Shown here piece by piece: positions 38,723 to 47,287 of a stretch of DNA of 64,000 nucleotides. The stretch covers positions 1 through 64,000 of the forward strand of contig NZ_AUBY01000020.1 of assembly GCF_000429485.1 (NCBI RefSeq), read 5' to 3'. The DNA comes from Aliagarivorans marinus DSM 23064 (GTDB lineage Bacteria > Pseudomonadota > Gammaproteobacteria > Enterobacterales > Celerinatantimonadaceae). Every line of letters starts with the position of its first letter. Position 1 is the stretch's first letter. The translations under genes and the position numbers were made by a program. The notes below the pieces were generated by a model that did not search any database, was not told the origin of the DNA, and saw only the letters and a list, made by a program, of their open reading frames with translations.

Positions 38723-38728
38723 TATAAT
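38723..38728 (+). promoter_or_regulatory. -10 element for the ThrE-like exporter gene
   Basis: A perfect TATAAT 39 nt upstream of the start codon; the -35 position (TTCTTT at 17 bp) is weak. It lies in the divergent gap with aroF. Confidence 0.5.
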
Positions 38729-38767
38729 CGCGCCACCTTAATCACCTTGCTAAAAAAGCCATTAACA

Positions 38768-40006
38768 ATGAGTTCGGTAAACTTCGATATAAAACGTCGC
38801 TTTGTTATCCGGCTAGGGAAGGCACTACATCAACTGGGCACACCGGCAGCACGCTTGGAATCGCTGCTAACTCGCGTGGCCCGCACCCTGCATATCGACG
38901 GCACCTTTTTGGTCCAGCCGACCAACCTGACCTTCGTGATGTGGGAGCCCTCGGACGATCCCGAGCATATGCCGCTGGAAATGGCCCATATTGCGCGCAC
39001 CCAACCGGGCGATATCAACCTAGGCGCACTGGCAAGGGTGAACCGCTTGGTTGACCGGGTACTCAGCGGTGAAACCAGCCCCAGCCAAGCGCTGTTAAAA
39101 CTGCGCGAGATTGAAGCCGACAATAGTCCATATCCCGAGTGGCTGATGGCGCTGGCGTTTTGTATCAGTGGTGGCGCCTTTGCCATGCTGATCTCCAGCA
39201 ACTGGCAAACCACCATCGGCTCCACCATTCTCAGCCTGATCAGTTACGCACTGGTGCATGGTGCGGCGCGCTCGCAACGTATCGCCAAGGCGCTTGAGCC
39301 AGCCTCCGCGATGTTTTGTGCAATCGGCGCGATGGCGATGACTCGCTTTATGCCAGAGCTAAACGTGTCGGTAGCGGTACTCTCGGCCATCATCATCTTT
39401 ATCCCCGGGCTGTCGATTACCCTCGCCCTCAAGGAAGTCTCCGCCCGTGAACTACTCTCAGGCACCGCCCGATTAGTGGACGCCTTTATGGTGATGTTTA
39501 AGCTCTACTTCGGCACGGTACTGGGCATGGCCATTGGCGCCAAGCTATGGGGCAAGGCCGTCTTCCCGGAAGAGACCTTCTTATCGGCGCAACTGATCGC
39601 ATTGGCCGCATTAGTACTATCGCTATCACTGGTGGTGGTATTTAAGGTGAGGGTGCGCGACGCACTGTGGTGCGTCATGTCGGGGGTGCTCGCCTATGTC
39701 AGCAGCATCGCCGCCAGCGAGGTACTCGGCGATGGTTTGGGCCCGTTTGTCGGCGCATTGCTAGTTGGACTGTACGGCAATCTGTATGCCCGCGTGATGA
39801 AGGCCCCCGCCTCGGTGGTGCTGCTTCCCGGCATCGTATTGCTGGTTCCCGGCAGTAAAACCTATATCAGCCTGAACAGTATGATCATGGGTGAGTCGAT
39901 CATCAATCAGCCGGATCTGGGCTCGCAAACCTTTCTGATCTTTATGTCGTTGGTCGCCGGTCTGGTATTTGCCGATGTGCTGGTTGAGCCGCGCAACGAC
40001 CTGTAA
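38768..40006 (+). CDS. threonine/serine exporter family protein (ThrE/DUF1212)
   Basis: 412-residue inner-membrane protein. A cytoplasmic N-terminal domain (about 1-125) with the DUF1212/ThrE stretches LGTPAARLESLLTRVARTL, LARVNRLVDRVLSGE and LMALAFCISGGAF is followed by ten hydrophobic segments covering ThrE and ThrE-2 halves, which in E. coli are split between YjjP and YjjB. Members export threonine, serine or succinate. The ATG at 38768 begins the conserved part; the frame is open upstream but covers the promoter region. Confidence 0.88.
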   Translation: MSSVNFDIKRRFVIRLGKALHQLGTPAARLESLLTRVARTLHIDGTFLVQPTNLTFVMWEPSDDPEHMPLEMAHIARTQPGDINLGALARVNRLVDRVLSGETSPSQALLKLREIEADNSPYPEWLMALAFCISGGAFAMLISSNWQTTIGSTILSLISYALVHGAARSQRIAKALEPASAMFCAIGAMAMTRFMPELNVSVAVLSAIIIFIPGLSITLALKEVSARELLSGTARLVDAFMVMFKLYFGTVLGMAIGAKLWGKAVFPEETFLSAQLIALAALVLSLSLVVVFKVRVRDALWCVMSGVLAYVSSIAASEVLGDGLGPFVGALLVGLYGNLYARVMKAPASVVLLPGIVLLVPGSKTYISLNSMIMGESIINQPDLGSQTFLIFMSLVAGLVFADVLVEPRNDL

Positions 40007-40141
40007 CAGTTCGCTTTACCCTTTCTCTACCAACTCGCTGCAACAGCTTGCGTCAGCGCAAGTTTTTGCAGCGTCGATTGGCGACACTAGCCACTCTGCG
40101 ACACACTGAAGCAAACAGGTTGGACCAGGGACGCTTCAACA

Positions 40142-40690
40142 ATGTCACAACGCTTCACTCGCCGTCAGTTCTTGCTAGCCAGCTTGGCTGGCGCAGGCGG
40201 GCTGCTGGGCTGGTATCTGAGCCGCCCGCAGGATTTACCCCAGCAACGGGTCAAGGCTCGGCATCTCAGCGCAACGCAGCTGGAGGTGCTGGCAATGATG
40301 GCCCCCAGCCTTCTCTACCCGATAAGGCCCGACGCCCAGCAGCTGCACAGTCTGCTGCAAGCCATCGACCAAGCCTACGGCTATCTGCCCGCTAGCACCC
40401 AGCAAGAGCTCTCTCAGCTACTCAATTTGCTGCATCGCCGAGGAAGCTTTTTACTGCTTAGCGCCGGGGTGAGCGATCTCTCCAAGTTCTCGATTAAACA
40501 GCGCATACAGCTACTCAACTACTGGCGCTTCCACAGCCTGGCGCTGCTCAACCAAGCCTATCAAGGGCTCCATGAGCTGGTCATGGCCTCGTGGTATGGC
40601 AACCCTGCCAACTGGCCTGCCCTCGACTACCAACTGCCCGAGCCCTTCAAAAGCTTCGCCCTCGAGAGGAGTACGCCACATGCTGGATGA
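40142..40690 (+). CDS. Tat-exported gluconate 2-dehydrogenase subunit 3-like protein
   Basis: 182-residue protein with a twin-arginine signal (FTRRQFLLASLAGAGGLLGWYL). It resembles the small third subunit of membrane-bound FAD dehydrogenases (gluconate 2-dehydrogenase, GDH gamma), which acts as Tat escort for the FAD subunit; the body is helical and has no cofactor motif. The downstream GMC oxidoreductase, which has no signal of its own, starts inside its last codons (11-nt overlap), fitting co-export of the pair. A cytochrome c subunit is not present here. Confidence 0.82.
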   Translation: MSQRFTRRQFLLASLAGAGGLLGWYLSRPQDLPQQRVKARHLSATQLEVLAMMAPSLLYPIRPDAQQLHSLLQAIDQAYGYLPASTQQELSQLLNLLHRRGSFLLLSAGVSDLSKFSIKQRIQLLNYWRFHSLALLNQAYQGLHELVMASWYGNPANWPALDYQLPEPFKSFALERSTPHAG

Positions 40691-42251
40691 CCCCATTGCC
40701 AAGGGCTTGGCAGCAGGCTGGCAACATTACTCTCCCGAGTCGCTGCCAGAGCGTTGGCCCGAGTTCGATGTGGTGATTATTGGCTCCGGCGCGGGTGGGG
40801 GGATCAGCGCTAAGATCCTCAGCGAAGCAGGACTATCGGTGCTGATTATCGAGTCGGGGCGGTTTCGCTCCAGCCGCGATTTTAACCTGCAAGAAGCGCA
40901 GGCCTATCCCGACCTCTACCAAGAGGCGGCCTCCCGCAAAACCAAAGACAAGGGGATCGGCATTTTGCAGGGGCATTGTGTCGGCGGCTCTACCACGGTG
41001 AACTGGACCACCTCGATCCGCACGCCCAACGCCACCTTGCAGCACTGGCAAGATCAGCATGGCTTAAGCGCGCTTAGCGAGCAGCACTTGCAGCCCTACT
41101 TTGAAGAGGCCGAGCAGCTACTCAACATCAGCCCTTGGCAGGTACCGCCGAACGCCAATAACCGCGCCCTGCAGCAAGGCTGTGAGCAGCTTGGCTGGTC
41201 CCATCAAGTTATCTCGCGCAACGTCAAAGGCTGCTGGGACTTGGGCTACTGCGGTATGGGCTGCCCGACCAATGCCAAGCAGTCGATGCTAACCACATGT
41301 ATTCCGCAGGCGCTGGAGCACAGTGCCTGGCTGCTGTCGGGCTATCAAGTGTGGACGCTGGAACATAAGCAAGGGCGAGTGACCGGGCTGACCCTGAAGC
41401 CCACCCTTGCCAGCACCAGCAACAATGCGCCTTCGTTCTCGCTGTCGGCAAAGCATGTGGTAATGGCGGCCGGCAGTATCAATGGTCCGGCCTTGATGCT
41501 GCGCTCCAAGCTGCCCGATCCCCACCAGCTGATTGGCAAGCGCACCTTCTTACACCCGGTGCTCATCAGCGGCGCGTTGATGCCTTTTAAGGTGGAGGGG
41601 CACAAAGGCGCGCCCCAGTCGGTCTATTCCGATCAGCACCTGTGGCCGCGCCAAGGTTTGGGCTACAAGCTGGAGGTACCGCCACTGCATCCTATCTTGG
41701 TGGCAACCAAGTTATGTGGCTTCGGCAAGCTGCATCAACAGTTGATGCAGCAGTTTAATCGCCTTCAGGTGTGTCTGGCGCTGCTGCGCGACGGCTTTGA
41801 TGCGCACAGCCAAGGCGGGCAGGTAGAGCTGCGCGACGATGGCAGTGCTCTGCTTGATTATCCGTTTAACGATTACTTTTGGGATGGGGCAAGGCGGGCA
41901 CTGCTGAGTATGGCCGAGCTGCAGTTTGCTGCCGGTGCCGAGGCGGTCTATCCGTTGCATGAGCAGGCCGGATTGTGCTTTAGCTGGCCCGAGGCAAAGA
42001 CCTTGATTGAGACGCTGCCGATGGAGGCCTTGCAAACCAAGGTGGTATCGGCCCATGTGATGGGCGGGTGCCCCATGGGCGGCGATACCCAGCGCTCTTT
42101 GGTGGATGACCTCGGTCGTTATCGCCACTTGGAAAACCTGTCAGTAATCGACGGCTCGATACTGCCCACCAGCTTAGGTGCGAACCCTCAGCTCACTATT
42201 TATGCGCTGGCGCTGCGTGCATCGAAGGCGCTCGCCCAGCAGCTTAGCTAG
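40680..42251 (+). CDS. GMC-family FAD-dependent oxidoreductase
   Basis: 523-residue GMC oxidoreductase. The FAD-binding motif VVIIGSGAGGGISAKILSEAG is at about 30-50, the second FAD contact is GHCVGGSTTVNW, VMAAGSINGP is typical, and the C-terminal catalytic region has HVMGGCPMGGD and SLGANPQLTIYALALR. Oxidises an alcohol or sugar of unknown identity, probably passing electrons to the respiratory chain from the periplasm. AGGAG precedes the ATG by 9 nt. It converges on the pseudouridine synthase gene with a 4-nt overlap (CTAG). Confidence 0.9.
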   Translation: MLDDPIAKGLAAGWQHYSPESLPERWPEFDVVIIGSGAGGGISAKILSEAGLSVLIIESGRFRSSRDFNLQEAQAYPDLYQEAASRKTKDKGIGILQGHCVGGSTTVNWTTSIRTPNATLQHWQDQHGLSALSEQHLQPYFEEAEQLLNISPWQVPPNANNRALQQGCEQLGWSHQVISRNVKGCWDLGYCGMGCPTNAKQSMLTTCIPQALEHSAWLLSGYQVWTLEHKQGRVTGLTLKPTLASTSNNAPSFSLSAKHVVMAAGSINGPALMLRSKLPDPHQLIGKRTFLHPVLISGALMPFKVEGHKGAPQSVYSDQHLWPRQGLGYKLEVPPLHPILVATKLCGFGKLHQQLMQQFNRLQVCLALLRDGFDAHSQGGQVELRDDGSALLDYPFNDYFWDGARRALLSMAELQFAAGAEAVYPLHEQAGLCFSWPEAKTLIETLPMEALQTKVVSAHVMGGCPMGGDTQRSLVDDLGRYRHLENLSVIDGSILPTSLGANPQLTIYALALRASKALAQQLS

Positions 42252-42922
42252 CCTTTGAGCTTAGGAAAGCTGACCTGCCACGGCTCACTCAGAGCCGTCA
42301 ACTGCTCGCTTAAGCCTTCACACTCGAAGAGCTCGGCGGCACTCGCTAGTTGGATCTGCTCACCCCGCCAATCAAAGTCTAAGGCATAGGCATGCAGGCA
42401 GCCACGCAGGTAGTCCTCACCGCTATAACGCTTATCACCTAAGATCGGCGCGCCGACACTTTTCATGGCGACCCGCAGCTGATGAGTTCGACCGGTGTGG
42501 GGCTTGAGTAAAAACAGCCGGCGCTGCGGCGCAAGCGAGTAGCTAAAGAACTGGGTAATCGCCGGGTTATCCTGACTGCGCGCCAACAGCCAACTGCCGT
42601 TGCGGCCTTTTTGCATATCGCCCTTGACCAAGCCCTGCTTCTTTTTTGGTTTGGCCGAAGCCAGCGCCAGATAGTACTTGTTAATAAGTCCTTGGGAGAA
42701 CAGTTCCTGAAAGTGCGCGGCGGCCGCTTTGTTGGTGGCCAAAATCAGCAAGCCAGAAGTGAGCTTGTCGAGGCGATGCACTGGCCACAGTTCGCACTCA
42801 AACTGCTGGCGCGCCCGTTCAACCACACCCAGCTCGCCATCCTCGCTGTGAAAATTCAGTCCACTTGGCTTGGAAATCACGATAAAATCACGGTGCTCTA
42901 ACACCCTGGTCAAACTATTCAT
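42248..42922 (-). CDS. RluA-family pseudouridine synthase (TIGR01621-like)
   Basis: Pseudouridine synthase without an S4 domain. The catalytic motif VHRLDKLTSGLLILATN carries the Asp nucleophile, and KPHTGRTHQLRVAMKSVGAPILGDKRY is conserved. The short form of about 224 residues matches the TIGR01621 group common in Shewanella and Vibrio; the RNA target is not known. The ATG at 42922 follows AGAGG. Confidence 0.88.
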   Translation of the reverse strand: MNSLTRVLEHRDFIVISKPSGLNFHSEDGELGVVERARQQFECELWPVHRLDKLTSGLLILATNKAAAAHFQELFSQGLINKYYLALASAKPKKKQGLVKGDMQKGRNGSWLLARSQDNPAITQFFSYSLAPQRRLFLLKPHTGRTHQLRVAMKSVGAPILGDKRYSGEDYLRGCLHAYALDFDWRGEQIQLASAAELFECEGLSEQLTALSEPWQVSFPKLKG

Positions 42923-42952
42923 AACGCCTCTCACTTGAACGGGTCGCAGTAT

Positions 42953-42978
42953 ATACCTAAAGACAACAACTTAGGTAT
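42953..42978. repeat. inverted repeat ATACCTAA/TTAGGTAT upstream of the LytS-type operon
   Basis: Perfect 8-bp arms separated by 10 bp in the gap between the divergent pseudouridine synthase and btsS-like genes. A third copy of ATACCTA occurs at about 43031, next to a TATGAT -10 candidate (43027-43032). The arrangement suggests a dimeric regulator site controlling the two-component operon. Confidence 0.45.
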
Positions 42979-43056
42979 CAGCTCGCATTTTCGGGCAGCC
43001 GAAACTCCCGCTCAGAAAATAGGCGCTATGATACCTACATCCTAACGAAACAAGCG

Positions 43057-44757
43057 ATGCCGATTAACGATTTTACCCTGTTGCTGGCGCTGGCCCAGCA
43101 GATGAGTGTGTTTTTGGTGGTGGCCTACTTACTCAGTAAAACCCCCATCTTCTTGCCGCTGACCAACCTAAGTCCGCGCCTGCCTAACACCGTTACCATC
43201 TATCTGCTGTTCTCGGCATTTTGTGCACTGGGCTCCTACTTTGGGGTGCTGGTGGGCGATGCCATTGCCAACACCCGCGCCATTGGCGCCGTACTGGGCG
43301 GCCTGTTTGGCGGTCCCACCATCGGCTATATGGTCGGACTAACCGGCGGCCTGCATCGCTACTATATGGGCGGCTTTACCGATTTGGCCTGCGCGGTATC
43401 GACCACTGCCGAGGGCTTGTTGGGCGGCTTGGTCCACTACTACGTGCGCCGCCGCAGCCATCGCAGCGAAGACTTATTCTCGCCCTTGTTGGCCTTTACC
43501 GTCACCTTGGTGGCCGAGGCAATGCAGATGGGTCTGATCCTACTCATCGCTAAGCCCTACGACCAAGCGTTGGAGCTGGTAAAACAGATCGCCCTGCCGA
43601 TGCTGCTGGCCAACTCCTGTGGCGCGGCACTGTTTATGATGATGATCCGTGACCGCCGCCGGATCTACGACAAGTACACCAGTTACTCCTCCACCAAGGC
43701 ATTGCGCCTCGCCCAACGAATGGTTGGGGTGTTCCGCGAGGGCTTTAACAACAAGAGCGCCGAGAAGATCGCCAAGGTGATCTACCAAGAGATCGGCGTA
43801 TCGGCGGTGGCAATCACCAACACCAAGGAAGTGCTGGCCTTCACCGGTATGGGCAGCGACCATCATAAAGCGGGCATGCCCATCTCCACCGGTCAAACCA
43901 CCCTAGCCATTCAGGAAAACCGAGTGGTGTTTGCCAACGGCCTGGAAGACCAATACCAATGCTCGATACGCGACAACTGCCCACTGGGGAGTGCCTTGGT
44001 GGTGCCAATCCGCGGCGCTGAAAACGAGGTAATTGGTACGGTAAAACTGTACGAGTCGAAGCGCCGGCTGTTTCTCAACATTAACCGCGCCTTAGGCGAA
44101 GGTATTGCCAGCGTACTCACCGAGCAGCTCACCGTAAGCCGCTACCTCCAGCAAAAGCAGTTGCTCACCGAAGCCGAGCTGAAAGCCGCCAAGGCGCAGA
44201 TCAGCCCACACTTCTTGTTCAATGCCCTGAATACCATTAGCGCAGTGGTGCGCCGCGATGCCGATGCCTCGCGCAGCTTGATTGCCGACTTAGCGCTGTT
44301 TCTGCGCAACAACCTCAAGAGCAATCAGCAGCTCAACAGCGTGGCCAGCGAGCTGGAGCACACCATGGCCTACCTGCATATCGAGCAGGTGCGCTTTGCC
44401 GACCGCCTGGAGGTGGACGTAGATATTCACAATGATCTGATGCAGCAGGTGCTGCCCAGCTTTAGTCTGCAACCGCTGGTAGAAAATGCCATTAAACACG
44501 GCACCTCGAAGCTGCTGGAAACCGGCAAGCTTAAGATCTACAGCCGCGAACATAGTGGTATCCAGCAGATTGTGGTGGAAGACAATGCCGGCCTCTATCA
44601 ACAACCAGAGGCACCCAGCGAAGAAGGCTTGGGCATGCATATCGTAGACATGCGCCTGCGTCATGAGTTTGGTGGCGAATACTGCCTAAAGGTTGAAAGC
44701 GAGCCACAACAATTTACTCGGATGGTGATCAGCCTGCCGAATAAGGAGCAACACTAA
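43057..44757 (+). CDS. btsS: LytS/BtsS-type sensor histidine kinase
   Basis: 566-residue kinase with a 5TMR-LYT membrane domain (about 1-190, with the LYT motif ARAIGAVLGGLFGGPTIGYMVGLTGGLHRYYMGG), a GAF domain (about 220-350) and a His_kinase/HATPase module with the phospho-acceptor KAQISPHFLFNALNTI and N box QPLVENAIKHG. Length and order equal E. coli BtsS (YehU), a high-affinity pyruvate sensor. The response regulator starts within its stop codon. A CstA/BtsT-family transporter with matching operators lies downstream, which supports the BtsS assignment. Confidence 0.9.
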   Translation: MPINDFTLLLALAQQMSVFLVVAYLLSKTPIFLPLTNLSPRLPNTVTIYLLFSAFCALGSYFGVLVGDAIANTRAIGAVLGGLFGGPTIGYMVGLTGGLHRYYMGGFTDLACAVSTTAEGLLGGLVHYYVRRRSHRSEDLFSPLLAFTVTLVAEAMQMGLILLIAKPYDQALELVKQIALPMLLANSCGAALFMMMIRDRRRIYDKYTSYSSTKALRLAQRMVGVFREGFNNKSAEKIAKVIYQEIGVSAVAITNTKEVLAFTGMGSDHHKAGMPISTGQTTLAIQENRVVFANGLEDQYQCSIRDNCPLGSALVVPIRGAENEVIGTVKLYESKRRLFLNINRALGEGIASVLTEQLTVSRYLQQKQLLTEAELKAAKAQISPHFLFNALNTISAVVRRDADASRSLIADLALFLRNNLKSNQQLNSVASELEHTMAYLHIEQVRFADRLEVDVDIHNDLMQQVLPSFSLQPLVENAIKHGTSKLLETGKLKIYSREHSGIQQIVVEDNAGLYQQPEAPSEEGLGMHIVDMRLRHEFGGEYCLKVESEPQQFTRMVISLPNKEQH

Positions 44758-45476
44758 TGAAAGCCTTTGTGGTGGATGATGAGCCACTAGCCCGCGAGGA
44801 GCTGATTGAGCTGCTCAAACAGCACAGTGATATCGAGGTCGTTGGCAGCTATGGCAATGCCTTGGAGTGCCTTAAGGCGCTCTCGACCCACAAACCCGAT
44901 GTGATCTTTCTAGATATCGAGATGCCGCAGATCACCGGGCTGGAGCTGGCCAACATGCTCGAAGGCGAGCATGCCCCAGAGATTATCTTCGTCACCGCCT
45001 ACGACGAATTTGCCCTTGCCGCGTTCGAGCGTAACGCGGTGGACTACTTGCTAAAGCCGGTGGTGCCGGAGCGCTTAAAAAAATCCTTGGTGCGCCTGCA
45101 AGCCCGCCAACCCGAGCCGACACCCAACAGCTATCAAAGCATGCTGCAGGATGAGCCACTGAAGCTGATCCCTTGCTACTTTAACAACCGGGTGAAACTG
45201 CTGCGCCAGCAGGATATCGAGTATGCCTACTCCGACCTCAGTGGCGTGCATGTAGTAACCGCCGAGGGCACCAACCACACTCAGATCACTTTGAAGGCGC
45301 TGGAGGACAAAACGCCGCTGCTGCGCTGCCATCGTCAGTACCTGGTCAACGTCGAGGCGATCAAGGAGATCGCCATCGAAGACAACGGAGGTGCCATCTT
45401 GTTTACCCACCACGGTGCCCAACTGCCAGTGAGCCGCCGCTACTTTAAGTCCATCAAACAGCACTTTGGTCTGTAA
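44757..45476 (+). CDS. btsR: LytTR response regulator, BtsR-type
   Basis: 239-residue regulator. The receiver domain has acidic pair VVDDEPLAREEL, phospho-Asp in VIFLDIEMPQITG and Lys in YLLKPVVPERL. The C-terminal LytTR DNA-binding domain (about 140-239) has YAYSDLSGVHVVTAEG, LLRCHRQYLVN and LPVSRRYF. Length and layout match E. coli BtsR (YehT). Three copies of the BtsR recognition motif are present upstream of the CstA-like gene at 47153-47200. Confidence 0.92.
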   Translation: MKAFVVDDEPLAREELIELLKQHSDIEVVGSYGNALECLKALSTHKPDVIFLDIEMPQITGLELANMLEGEHAPEIIFVTAYDEFALAAFERNAVDYLLKPVVPERLKKSLVRLQARQPEPTPNSYQSMLQDEPLKLIPCYFNNRVKLLRQQDIEYAYSDLSGVHVVTAEGTNHTQITLKALEDKTPLLRCHRQYLVNVEAIKEIAIEDNGGAILFTHHGAQLPVSRRYFKSIKQHFGL

Positions 45477-45507
45477 CTAACGCCTCAGATCACGTTCTTC
45501 AATCACC

Positions 45508-45542
45508 TTGCCCTCGCCCTAGAGGGCAAAACTCTCAGTTTT
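45508..45542 (+). terminator. double hairpin after btsR
   Basis: TTGCCCTC, 6-nt loop, GAGGGCAA (45508-45529) directly followed by AAAACT-CTC-AGTTTT (45528-45542). The first stem, next to the T-rich second one, is a plausible terminator of the btsSR-like operon. Confidence 0.6.
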
Positions 45543-45708
45543 GCTAACAGCTCAGTGTAAAACCCTGATCTTAGTGGCAGTTATCCCACCCTGATGTTGC
45601 AGATTAATAGAACAAATAATAAAAGACCTTTGGAGTTTTTCGTTAGCCTTTTGAAAAAGGTTAATAGATATCGCCAAATTTCAACAATCTCATGGTGGAG
45701 AGTAAAAC

Positions 45709-46971
45709 GTGGATAAAGCAAAAGGGTATCTGGGCAATATCGGTGTTCAGGTGGTAATCGCAATGGTCCTGGGTACCGCAATCGGTGCCATGATGGGCGA
45801 GTCTGCTGCGGTGTTCGCCCCGCTCGGAACAATCTTTATTAACCTAATCAGAATGTTGGTGATCCCACTGGTGGCAGTGGCGCTGATCTCCGGCGCCGCG
45901 GGTCTGGGCAACAGCCAAAACGCCGGCAAAGTGGGCATGACCACACTGGGCTTCTTCGGCATCACCTCAGCGTTGGCGGTTGCCTTGGCATTGCTGATGG
46001 GTATTGTGTTTAAGCCTGGATCTGGTGTAAACATGAGCGCAGTACAAGGCATGTTCTCGACAGAATACGCCGCGCAAGGTGAGCTGCCGACCTTCTGGGA
46101 AACCATCACCGGGATGATCCCCACCAACGTGTTTGAGTCGCTAACCGGCGGTAACATCCTGCAAATTTTGGTGTTCTGCATGTTCTTCGGCATCGCGATC
46201 TCCCGCCTGGAGCGCAGCCGCCGCGAACCGCTGATCAACGGGGTAAACTCGATTGTTGAAGCGATGGTGTGGATGATCAACAAGGTAATGCTGATTGCCC
46301 CTCTCGGTGTATTTGGCCTGATGGCTGAAGCGGTAGGCACCTTCGGCTTTAGCGCCCTGACCGTGGTGGCCAAGCTGTTTTTTGTTTATGTAGCTGCGAT
46401 TTTAATCTTTGGCTTTATCGGCTTCCCGCTGATGGTTCAAGCCTTCTCTAAAGTCAGCGCTCGCCAGTTTATCTCGATGATGAAGAAGCCTCAGGTGGTG
46501 GCACTGTCTACCGCCTCGTCGATGGCTACCCTGCCAGTGACCATGGACACCGTGGAGAACGAACTAAAAGTGCGCAACTCCACCGCCTCGTTCGTGCTGC
46601 CACTGGGCGCCACCATCAATATGGCCGGTAACGCCATCTACTACGGTCTGGTTGCAGTGTTCTTCGCCCAGATGTTTGACGTAGATCTGAGCATGGGAGC
46701 CTACATTGCCATCATTCTCACCTCGACCTTAGGCGCTGTCGGTCAGGCCGGTGTACCGGGCCCGTCCTTCTTGGTGGTTGCAGTACTGCTGGCAGCCGGT
46801 ATTCCTATCGAAGGCCTGCCGCTGCTGTTCGCTTTGGACCGTGTGTTTGACATGATCCGCACCGCTCTGAACATTACCGGTGATGCGGCCTGCGCGGTTA
46901 TCGTCGACAACTTGGTTGAAGAAGAAGTGAGCGTTACCGAGCCGGTAAGCCTGCGCGCTGAGCGCGCCTAG
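45709..46971 (+). CDS. dicarboxylate/amino acid:cation symporter (DAACS family)
   Basis: 420-residue secondary transporter of the glutamate/aspartate/dicarboxylate class. Eight hydrophobic segments, the serine-rich reentrant loop ALSTASSMATLPVT, and TM8 motif LDRVFDMIRTALNITGDA with the substrate-binding Asp/Arg are present. The TM7 motif, NMDGT in most members, reads NMAGN, so cation or substrate specificity may differ from GltP/DctA. It begins with GTG after GGAG at 8 nt. It sits between the BtsSR-like operon and the CstA-like gene and may share a role in carboxylate uptake. Confidence 0.88.
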   Translation: MDKAKGYLGNIGVQVVIAMVLGTAIGAMMGESAAVFAPLGTIFINLIRMLVIPLVAVALISGAAGLGNSQNAGKVGMTTLGFFGITSALAVALALLMGIVFKPGSGVNMSAVQGMFSTEYAAQGELPTFWETITGMIPTNVFESLTGGNILQILVFCMFFGIAISRLERSRREPLINGVNSIVEAMVWMINKVMLIAPLGVFGLMAEAVGTFGFSALTVVAKLFFVYVAAILIFGFIGFPLMVQAFSKVSARQFISMMKKPQVVALSTASSMATLPVTMDTVENELKVRNSTASFVLPLGATINMAGNAIYYGLVAVFFAQMFDVDLSMGAYIAIILTSTLGAVGQAGVPGPSFLVVAVLLAAGIPIEGLPLLFALDRVFDMIRTALNITGDAACAVIVDNLVEEEVSVTEPVSLRAERA

Positions 46972-47006
46972 ATCTCGCCTCGATCTTGCTTAAGTTTCGC
47001 TTTAAA

Positions 47007-47033
47007 CAGGGCAGCCTCCAGCGGGCTGCCCTG
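47007..47033 (+). terminator. hairpin after the DAACS gene
   Basis: CAGGGCAGCC, 7-nt loop, GGCTGCCCTG: a perfect 10-bp stem followed by AATCTTT. It separates the symporter gene from the CstA-like gene. Confidence 0.75.
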
Positions 47034-47152
47034 AATCTTTGAACACATTTCCCTACTACCTGAAACGCGCCCCGCAACGCCCGCCTATCGCTGTCACTCG
47101 CCGCTTTGTGATCCCGCTCAAATCCTTAAATTTTAGTAACAAATAAATCACT

Positions 47153-47200
47153 ACCACTTACTGGCTATTTCGACCACTAAGGTCTCGATAGCACCGCTTA
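47153..47200 (+). promoter_or_regulatory. three BtsR-type LytTR operator repeats
   Basis: ACCACTTA (47153-47160), ACCACTAA (47173-47180) and ACCGCTTA (47193-47200) are direct repeats spaced exactly 20 bp start to start. The E. coli BtsR site upstream of btsT is, from memory, ACC(G/A)CT(C/T)A repeated with about 13 bp between. Copies one and three match this and copy two differs at one base. The last repeat ends 12 bp before the -35 of the candidate promoter, fitting activation from adjacent sites. Confidence 0.75.
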
Positions 47201-47212
47201 GCTAGTGATCAA

Positions 47213-47241
47213 ATGAGAGCAAGTGCTGAGCTCGTTACAAT
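47213..47241 (+). promoter_or_regulatory. candidate activator-dependent promoter of the CstA-like gene
   Basis: ATGAGA (47213-47218) and TACAAT (47236-47241), 17 bp apart, about 45 nt upstream of the start codon. The -35 is weak (4 of 6), as expected for a promoter needing the adjacent LytTR regulator. Confidence 0.5.
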
Positions 47242-47287
47242 CGCTCACAGATTTAAGTACCCCTACCCAAAACAGAGAGACAGCAAC

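Noticed and set aside
45747-46373. Long open frame on the minus strand
   Set aside because: It is entirely antisense to the DAACS symporter, has no domain pattern, and its composition is that of a reverse reading of a membrane protein gene.
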